DNA from: Chlamydomonas reinhardtii
Lineage: Eukaryota > Chlorophyta > Chlorophyceae > Chlamydomonadales > Chlamydomonadaceae
Assembly (NCBI RefSeq): GCF_000002595.2
Contig: NC_057015.1
Span: 5,257,195-5,321,194 of the forward strand
Length of the DNA stretch: 64,000 nucleotides
Direction of reading: 5' to 3'
Shown here piece by piece: positions 56,202 to 64,000 of this stretch (the first letter of the stretch is position 1; the number at the start of each line of letters is the position of its first letter). The translations under genes were made by a program, and so were the position numbers. The notes under the pieces are model-generated. The model was not told the DNA's origin, made no database searches, and worked only from the letters and a program-made list of their open reading frames with translations.

Positions 56202-59200
56202 ATGGAGTTTGTGAATGCCGTGCTAAGTCCACCGAAGGAAGCTATGACGGCATTTGCTCTTGGAGCCGCCACGTCATTGAGCGGCGGGGAAGTGAGGTGC
56301 GACTCGCGGTCTCGGGTGTGAAGGTTGAAGAGTATCGGTTATGTGCCGTCGTTGCTCTCCCTTGGCTGCATTCATGCTGTAAGATTCATGCACAACTCGC
56401 AATGCGCCATCGTGTTCGGGCTATGGGCATGGGTGGGGCGGAAGGGGGCCGCTGGGGTGGCGGAGGCCGGGTCCCGGGGGTGCTGGCCTTAGCGGCAGCC
56501 GTGGCACGTCCCTCCGGATGGTTAGGCCGTTGCACTGCTCAGCGGACTAGTACGTATTGTAAATGCCAAAACATGCAAACTAAGTCTTGAGTGTTGCGAA
56601 GGTAGCGGTAATTTGCAGTCAGCAAACGAGGACTGTGGGGGCGCTGGCGCAGCGTGCAGCTTCATTACTCAGTAGCTTGAAGCTGGTGTTTTCCATTAAA
56701 ACTTTGATTGACAACTTGCCAACCCGTTTGTGTGTGCACAGGGAGGATGGGAAGGTAGCTTATGGATTCTCTCTTCTGCGGGGAAAACGCGGCTCAATGG
56801 AGGACTTCCACTGCGCCCAGGTGTGTAGAGGCCCTAGTTGCCACGTTGCTCTTCGGCCGGGGCAGGCTTATTCGTAGCTGCAGCTATCGCCGTCACAATG
56901 TCTGGGCATGCCTCTATGCGCAGTACAAGAAGGATCCGCGCACTGGCCAGATCGTGGGCCTGTTTGGAATCTTCGACGGTGCGGCTGCTGGGTTTGGGTT
57001 GTGTGTACTATGTTGCTCATGGGTCCCATTCGTTAACCAATGTATGCAAGCCTGCGCAAAGTCACTCTGCTGTGCTGCTCGACCCCGGCTGGTGCTGTTT
57101 AGGCCACGGTGGACCCAACGCTGCCGACTATGTGCGCACCAACCTGTTTGTCAACATGATGCAAAGGTGACTCGGCAGGCCGGTACTGATGGGCCGCCGG
57201 CGTCCGGGGTGCACGGCATGCAGAAAGGCGGCTTTTATACTTGGCCGACGCGCTGTAAAGGTTGCGTTTCCATAGATTTTTCACACTTATCTACCTAGCA
57301 CGGATGCTTGGTGCCTGTTGCAGCCAGAAGTTCGTCAGCGATCCGGCTGCCTGCATAAGTGAGTTCGGGACTTGTGTGGGGTGATATGGGCATTGTGCTT
57401 GCCAACTGCCAAGGGGGCGACACGCTGACGTATGGACGTGGGCATGGGTACGTGGATCCGTGGCGCACATGTCTGAATTCCGCTCCTCCGCTTCCGCCCT
57501 CGCAGCTGAGGCGTACGAGACCACGGACACTCAGTACTTGCGGCAGGTGCGGCAACACCCCTGGGGTTGCCACCAAAACATATTTTGATGTGCGGCGCTG
57601 CATGCGCCATGTGTGGCTCATGCCCAGCAACCAGTGGTGGTGGCGAACCGCCCTGGGCCCATGTCACAGTCCTAGCCCGGCAGCCACACGGCCAACACAC
57701 ACGGTACCGGTGCCTACGCCCTGTGCCACGTGTCCTCGCTGCTGCAGGACATCAACAATGGCCGTGATGACGGCTGCACGGCCGTGACGGCGGTGCTGGT
57801 GGGTCAGCGGCTGCTGGTGGCGAATGTGGGCGACTCGCGGGCTGTGCTGAGCAGAGGCGGCAAAGGTGAGGCGCTGTAACACGGGGTCTCCGGACTTAGT
57901 ATCGGGAGTGCCGTGACACGAACCTTGGCCGTGGCCCACACGGGATATGAACCCAAATGTCATCATGGGGCATAATTAATAGCCATACTGTCTTACAAGG
58001 ACGCGCTACGCGCGTGTCTTCTGACTCCCCCATGGGGAGATGTACGGGCTTGCCGCGCCTAGGACTTAAGGGTCAAGCGGTCGGGCAGTATGGTAGACGA
58101 CGTCGGGAGGATCGTTTACCATACTGCCCGACGGGGTCTCCGGATACTAAGTCCGGAGACCCCGTGTTACAGGCGCGGCCGGGCGAGGGCAGCAGGGGCA
58201 TCCATCAGCTGCACTGCACGTGTTGACGTGGTACGATGCTTGCAGCCTAAGATTGGGTGCTGCCGACCACGCAGCACCGCGCAGAAGCACGTAGCGGCTT
58301 GGGGCGCGCCACAGCTTCATGTGGCCCATGGTAGCAACCCTCATTCGGTGTTGCCCCTGTGCCTGCTGCTGCAGCGGTGGCGCTGTCGGTGGACCACAAG
58401 CCCAACGTGAAGGAGGAGCGCTCGCGCATCGAGAGCGCCGGCGGCGTGGTGGTGTGGGCAGGCACCTGGCGTGTGGGCGGCGTGCTGGCGGTGTCCCGCG
58501 CGTTTGGGGACCGGCCTCTCAAGCGGTGAGCCTAGGATCTGGGTTGCCGTTGTGCTTGGGGGCCGACCTTGCCTGCTCGAGGTGCGCAGGTATTCATAGC
58601 GGCGGTGGCGTGCATCGCAGATTACCGTATACGCCATCGTCTGTTTAGCCATCGTCTGTCTGGCCATGTTCATCTGTTTACCCGCGCCCATTTGCTCTGC
58701 TGTCTTGCAGGTACGTTTGCGCCACGCCCGCGCTGGCGGACGAGCGGCTGACCAGCGAGGACGAGTTCCTGCTGCTGGCCAGTGACGGGCTGTGGGACGT
58801 CATGACCAATCAGGCGTGTGCATGCGTGCGTGTGTGTTAGAGAGCGCAGGGGAAGCCGGGATTGATAATGTGCATGAACATTCGCAATGAAGTATTGCGT
58901 AGCTGTACGTAGCGTGTGCACGCGATCGCGTGTTGACAACAACAAAAGGGAAGGGTCGCCCAAACACCTGCGCACGCGAGCACGTGTGTGCAATATGTGC
59001 GCGTGTCATTACGGGAGCCAGACCTGGGAGGGTTGTAACTGGTATCGAGGTTCCATGGCGGGCACTACTGCAGGGACTCATGTGCAACTGTGTGTGATTG
59101 CTCGGGTGCTGTGTGCAGGAGGCGGTCACGCTGGTGCGTGAGGAGAAGGACCCCGAGACGGCAGCCAAGCGGCTGACGGAGGTGAGCCGCAGTCTACATC

Positions 59201-59410
59201 GCATGGGGCTCGCCGGGTTTACCCAAGGATCGCGCACGGTTAGGGACAGAGGATTGGGAATTCGAACTGCCCCATGGCGTGCCACTCTTGCGCAAGCTTG
59301 GGGCCATATTTCCGTCTCCCACGTGCCATCCCTGTGCCATCCCTGCGCAGGAGGCGTACACACGTGGCAGCAACGACAACATCAGCTGCGTAATTATCCG
59401 CTTCACTTGA
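56202..59410 (+). CDS. PP2C-family Ser/Thr protein phosphatase
   Basis: Mn/Mg-dependent PPM phosphatase. Exons 56202-56291, 56746-56820, 56924-56978, 57103-57166, 57324-57358, 57506-57546, 57748-57865, 58375-58525, 58711-58813, 59119-59181, 59351-59410 (284 aa, a catalytic domain with little else). Motifs in order: [11 protein letters not shown] (metal Glu/Asp), [102 protein letters not shown]. All metal-binding aspartates (FDGHGG, SDGLWD, DNIS) are present. The intron after exon 9 appears to use a GC donor (cag|gcgtgt), needed to give MTNQEAV. Exons 1 and 2 are less certain. The intron after VLSRGGK holds a MITE. Confidence 0.9.
57875..58171. mobile_element. MITE with nested hairpins in a PP2C intron
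   Basis: 297-bp element with perfect terminal inverted repeats of about 29 bp starting TGTAACACGGGG, flanked by a 5-bp target duplication GGCGC (57870-57874 and 58172-58176). The right end forms its own hairpin (GGGGTCTCCGGA ... TCCGGAGACCCC), and just inside it a second one pairs CGGGCAGTATGGTA with TACCATACTGCCCG (58079-58131). It has no coding capacity. The left end is 9 bp from the exon-7 donor, so insertion left only GTGAG plus the duplication before the element. Superfamily not assigned. Confidence 0.8.
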
Positions 59411-60506
59411 ATGAGCTTGGCCACGGTGGTTCGCCGCACGGACTGCGGTGTGGTGACCTGCTGGCCCTCACCGTGCGAATGGTCGCTGGCTCAGGCTGGC
59501 TCAATTGGACTCCTACCGACGGACTTGCAACGTGACCAGGCATGATAGGCGCTAGTTGTGGCGGAGATGTATGGCGGCTTACTTGAAACTTCATGCTAAC
59601 TAGTGTAGTGGCAGATTAGTGCCGTCCGTCAGCAGGTGACCGTGTCAGCCAACGAGTGCGGAGTGATCGGCACGCGTGTAGTGGTGCTGAAGCCTGAAGG
59701 AGTCCTGGGTCAGCGCCCCGCGGTAACCAGGCACGGCATACAGCAAACGGCTGTTATCCAATAAGATGACGTACTGAGCATCATGCATCGTTGTTCATAA
59801 GGAAACAAACCCAAGTCACTAGAGACAGGTTGCCGTTGATGGTCTGGTGTCTTAATGGTCAAGCTTTTGAGACACAGGCGCAGGCGGGCATTGGTGAACC
59901 GTGGGAGGCTACTTCGGTGTACCCATATCTGCATATAAACTCGGCCATCATTGTCAGGTCTGTCAGTACGTCGGCATGGGTGCTCCACCCGTGCCGACTT
60001 GACAGCCACACCTCACACACCGGCACTAGAATGCAGCCTCGCATGCTCCAATATGGTGCGGCACCCCCTGGAAAGTGCACCAGCGCCTCAGCGCCCTCAT
60101 CGCCGCCGCTAGGCCCCTGCCGTCTGCCGACCGCACAGCCGTCCACCGCGCTAGATGAAGCTCCCAAAAAGACGACAGTCGCAACGCTGGCCGCTCAGTG
60201 CCGTACCACAGGAGCAATCCGTGTCCGTGTCATACGCTGTCAATCCGCACCCAGTCCGTGTCATATGCTGTCAACCCGCTCATGCGCCAACACGCCGCCC
60301 AGTGCAGCACGGATCGTCAAACAAAACGCAAGCGCATGCTTAGCTGCTGCAACCCTGGCTGGCCAGCACACGCCGCGCCTACCCTGAAATACGCTCAGAG
60401 TGTCGTGGCCCAGACACAACGAGCAAACCGCGTGACCTCTATGCCGCCCAGCACCATACAGGCCGCCATCACGCCCACCTCCCATGGCACCAGGCCGCTT
60501 GTGCGC
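59411..60506. other. Convergent intergenic region
   Basis: Between the ends of PP2C (+) and the zinc-knuckle gene (-). A short tandem repeat (TCCGTGTCATACGCTGTCAA and a close copy) lies at about 60220-60280. No gene is seen. Confidence 0.4.
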
Positions 60507-61609
60507 CTAGTTGCGGCTCTTGCGCTTGCCTTTCCGCGACCGGCGCCGGCGCTCCGAGTCGCTGTCACTGTCGCTGTCACTGCTGCTGCTCCCGCTGTCG
60601 CTGCTGCTGCTCCCACTGCTGCCACTGGAGGCCGAGTCCGAGCTAGAGCCGCTGCTCTTGCTGCTCCCACTGCTCTTGCTGCTCCCGCTGCTTGTGCTCC
60701 CGCTTGACTTGCCCGAATCCGAGCTCGAGCCTGACGAATCAGAGCTGGTGTCTGAGCCGCTTCCGCTGCTGGACGAGTCGTCCGACGAGGAGGACGAGGA
60801 CGACGAAGGCGACCGCCGCCGCCGCTTGCGACGGTCCTTATCCTTGTCCTTATCCCGGCCGCGGATGCCGTGCTTCCCCGCGTCGCCGCCCTTCTCGTCC
60901 TTTTCCTTGGGCCGGAACTCCTCCGGCACCTCATCCGCCGACATAAAGCGTTGCTTGAACTGTGCAGGCGTGGCGGCAAGGACAATCAGACGGTCAAGAT
61001 CAGGTATGACCGTGTAGGCCCTGGATGCGCCAACGGACTCCCATGCTGCGAGTACGCAGCCAATGCCGCCTGCATTCTGCGGATGGTGCCCGTCACCCGC
61101 TGTGCCCCATGGCCCCTGCCACGGCCCCGCCTAATCGTACCCACCCGGCCCTGTTTGAGCTGCTGGGTTCTTGACGGACGGGCAGCATACGCGGCCTCGT
61201 TTTTGCACTCGTAGGTGTAGTGGCCAATCTGCAAGCAGCGCTGGCACCTGCAGCACCAAAAGGTAGATTCAACATGTGGGGCGGGGCACAGCTAGCGCTG
61301 TGGTGTTGCCGGCCGCGAGGTAAGGAGCAGCGGTCCCGGGACGGCGCGGGGACGTAGGTGGGCTGGGCGGGAAATGAGGTGCGACGGCTCATGCGCCGCT
61401 CAGGACTACTTAGCACCCGCCCACTATCAACACCGCCAGCTCGTGCTTAAGAGAGCCAGCGAAAATGCTTCGCTCTTGTCCCTCCGGCCCCTTCCGCCCC
61501 CGCCCGTTACTTACCTAGCTTGCTGACGGTTCTGCGTCCCTTGCCCTGAAGCTCCCTGGGCGGAGTATCGCCCAGCCAAATGCGTAGACGACGAGCCAAG
61601 GAGGCCCAT
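60507..61609 (-). CDS. ZCCHC10: ZCCHC10-like zinc-knuckle protein with Ser-rich tail
   Basis: Small nuclear-type protein with one CCHC zinc knuckle. Exons 61609-61515, 61247-61145, 60959-60507 (216 aa). The knuckle [14 protein letters not shown] (C-x2-C-x4-H-x4-C) spans residues 33-46 and is followed by [16 protein letters not shown], which matches the animal ZCCHC10 signature of a knuckle then RPSRT. The C-terminal two-thirds are [20 protein letters not shown], a Lys/Arg-Asp stretch, then a long Ser-Gly-Asp run and a basic end ([14 protein letters not shown]). This resembles SR-like or splicing-associated tails. Function is unknown even for the animal proteins. Confidence 0.85.
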
Positions 61610-62474
61610 GCTGAAAAAAGCAGCCCAGAACTGCACGGTTTCTAAACAAGCGAGCTACGTTGTCTGCAAGCTTAGCGCTTTAAAGAGCCGGAGTGAACAG
61701 ATGTTAAGAAGTAGCAGGACAACTTGCACAAGTAATGTGGACCAAACTGGTGGACTGAACGCGCTCCAACAGCACTGCACTGGTTCGGATGGCAAGTGAG
61801 TAGTAGGTGCAGTGTGTTAACTATTGCGATGTGCAGGGCATGCCTTTCGCCCATGCCGGCGGCCCATTGGCACAATCGACGCTCCAGAAGCCGTCCCGCC
61901 CGGCCCAACCACGCCCAGGAACGCAACAACCCATGCACCAGCTGCAAACAAGGCTATTTGCACGCGCTTTGCAGCAGCAGGCAGTAAACCAAATCCAGCA
62001 CCGGTAATAGGCGCCTCACAGCGCTTCAGCTTAGGCACCACTGCCCAAACATATCACCCTCCCCTGATAATAACGTACCGCATACCCCTATCCGTCCTAC
62101 ACGTGGCAGTTAGCACGTTGCAAGTGATAAGTATTCGAGCTCTATCGTGCATTGTTCCCCCTACACACATGCATTTTAGGATCCCCCGCCAGCAATAAGA
62201 GTGCCGCAACTTGTGACGCACCTCCTCACAAGCAATACCACGGGGCCTAACTGTACCACCACATCTTGACGTTGCGTCCACACTCACGCGTCATCAATTA
62301 AACAATGTGTTTGAGTCTCCGCATCCACCTTATGACCTGCACTGTCGCTGTATGTACACATGCACGCACGCCGCGCTCCACCCAAACCCCCACCTCCGCT
62401 ACATGCCTTGTCACTCTTTCACAGGTCATGCGTTGCTTTGTCACCACCACCACGCTCAGGGGCACCTGACGCGC
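61610..62474. other. Intergenic
   Basis: Holds the promoter of the ZCCHC10-like gene (left) and the 3' flank of the secreted-protein gene (right). AT-richer from 62040 to 62340. No gene is recognised. Confidence 0.35.
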
Positions 62475-64000
62475 TCAGGGGCAGCTGCAAGTGACCACCT
62501 TGCCGTTGTTGCGCTTGGCATCGCAGCCCTCCACCGCACACACCGGCCGCGGGTCCACTCCCGGGAACAGGGTACAGCCGATGTGGGTGCCGGTGCTGGC
62601 CCCCACACTGGCCTTCCAGCTAGAGGCGCACTTGCAGCCGGATGGCAACGAGAGGGCCGTGGTGGTGCAGCCTGCGGCAGAGGACAGGGGCACATATGAG
62701 AACCGGCGTGAGTACGTGCAGGTGTGCACGTGGCGCGCCAGGCATGGCACAATGACGTAATGTGGGAGTGCAGCGGTGCGGCACATTCTGCAGCGCACCT
62801 GTCGCCACCGTGCTGCCAGATGTGGGCGACGGCGAGGGCAAGGGTGAGGGAGACGGCGTCCCAGCAGAGCCACTGCCGCTGCTTCCCACCGCGGCGGCGG
62901 TGTTGCAGGCTTGCAGGCACAGGTCCCACGAGGCTCCGGAGGCGGTGGTGACGCCGCGGGGAAGCGCACACCACAGGCCCTGGGGGTTGTTGTCGGGATT
63001 CGCGCAGCCGCTGTAGCGGTTAGTACCGGTGGCGGTGGTGGTCCAGCGGCCCGTGGCGCAGGTGAAGCCCTGGCGCGTCGGGGCGCCTGAGGCAGGGCGC
63101 GATGAGAGGTGCAGGGCAAGCGCAGCGGCCCCAGCTCAGTAGGTGCGGATGCAGAGGAGTGGTAGTGTGTGCCACATGCGTGACATGCAGCTCCCACACG
63201 CGAGTGTGTGGCGCTTCGATTGCACAACTGCAGCTCTCACCTTGGCCGCACATCGCAGTGGCATTAAACGTGGCGCTAGGTGGTGGTGGCGAGGGGGCGA
63301 GCGGTGGCGGCGGCGAGGGGTCCAGCGGTGGCGACGGAGGCGGGCTGGTGGCGCGGCAGCCTAAGGTCTGTACGGGTGTGCACATGTCCCACCAGCCGTT
63401 GCGGGCACTGGCGCAGCCGTCCTCCAGCACCACTGCACACCAGGGCCCGCCCTGCGCCATGCCCGGCACAGTGGTGCAGCCGCTGTAGGTGGTCCCCATG
63501 ACCGCCCTGCAGATGACAGGTGACATTTGCATGTGAATTTGGACGGAGGATGGAGCGAGTGAGTGAATCGGAGATAATTATCGAGAGGTGTACCTATGCG
63601 CGTGTATGGAATGCGCTGTGCTGCTGGGCACACAAAAAGGCTGAGGTCCGGTCTGATCCGCACCATGTGTCCTTGCAGCGACAGCCCGTTCGCGTGTACT
63701 GCGGAGGGCAGGGCCGGAGGAACTGTTGCAGGGCTTCTGCGACGGCTGCAGCAGGCGGCGATGGCGAGGGGGGAGGTGGGGGTGGCGGCGAGGCGGTGAC
63801 GATGGCGGCGGCGGTCTGCAAGGAGGACAACGGAACACGCGGCGGGCACTATTAGCCTGACGTCATGTGCTCCTGACTCCGCTGTTTCCGAGACAATGGA
63901 GCAAGCTATTATGAAATACCACAACATGTATTTCACTACCTTGTCAGTCGTTGCCCACCTGCTTCGCCTCCGGCGGCGGGTTGGCTGCGTAGTACTGCGC
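62475..64000 (-). CDS. Secreted Ser/Pro-rich protein with tandem Cys modules (5' partial)
   Basis: Exons on minus: 64000-63959, 63815-63634, 63506-63241, 63086-62799, 62671-62475; the start is right of the window. Three copies of a module follow each other: GCRCKDTW...TTYSGC...GGPWCAVV...WWDMC; GFTCATGRW...NRYSGC...GLWCALP...SWDLC; GCKCASSWKA...THIGC...VCAVEGC...VTCSCP. The pattern (C-x-C, W, Y-x-G-C, W-C, W-D-x-C) resembles fibronectin-II/kringle-like extracellular Cys modules. Linkers are Ser/Pro-rich (SPPPSPPLDPSPPPP, SPSPLPSPSPTSG), typical of hydroxyproline-rich algal wall or matrix proteins. The 63634 donor (ttttt|gtgtgc) is weak but gives the module in frame. An upstream enzyme domain, for example a protease, could exist outside the window. 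Confidence 0.65.

Overview
The window looks like nuclear DNA of a volvocine green alga (Chlamydomonas or a close relative). It is GC-rich, its genes are broken by many short GT-AG introns, and TGTAA polyadenylation signals follow several stop codons. The gene set also fits: a plastid tryptophan synthase alpha (MAA7 type), a flagellar outer-arm dynein thioredoxin light chain (LC3), plastid L-aspartate oxidase, and Ser/Pro-rich secreted Cys modules. Exon models were built by hand from splice consensus and reading-frame phase. In every model the exon lengths keep one frame from start to stop, apart from one in-frame TAG that I report.

Layout: ZNF598/Hel2-type ribosome-collision E3 ligase (1-4008 +, 5' end outside the window); L-aspartate oxidase (5089-7656 -); MTH1-type Nudix hydrolase (9631-11416 -) divergent from a DET2/SRD5A steroid 5-alpha-reductase (11903-13941 +); a repeat cluster with a 5'-truncated Fanzor (eukaryotic TnpB-like) gene (14421-16017 -); two unrecognised divergent genes (16447-18663 -, 19012-19961 +); a second repeat cluster (20.0-21.6 kb); TRPA (22731-24966 +); RPL12 (26566-28242 +); an unrecognised gene (29143-30966 -); a decayed RPL12 fragment (31391-31510); LC3 (31883-33198 -) divergent from NIP7 (33502-34988 +); a third repeat cluster holding a second Fanzor 3' tail (35.2-36.9 kb); PUM3/Puf6 (37377-42113 -) with five intronic box C/D snoRNA copies, divergent from a predicted thylakoid-lumen Cys-rich protein (42362-44265 +); a CBP60-like protein (46220-50956 +); V-ATPase c'' (53570-54765 +); a PP2C phosphatase with a MITE in one intron (56202-59410 +); a ZCCHC10-like zinc-knuckle protein (60507-61609 -); and a secreted modular Cys-rich protein running off the right edge (62475-64000 -).

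A ribosome theme is visible: ZNF598, RPL12, NIP7, PUM3 and the rRNA methylation guides inside PUM3 all serve ribosome assembly or surveillance. No operon logic is implied. The most unusual system is the Fanzor pair. Copy 1 keeps RuvC-II, the zinc ribbon and RuvC-III. Copy 2 keeps only the last exon. Both keep an almost identical non-coding tail of about 260 bp that ends at the same point, which is where OMEGA systems encode their guide RNA. Both copies sit beside or inside an unclassified repeat family whose members share an ORF tail with the motif EEESAAPPKKRR.
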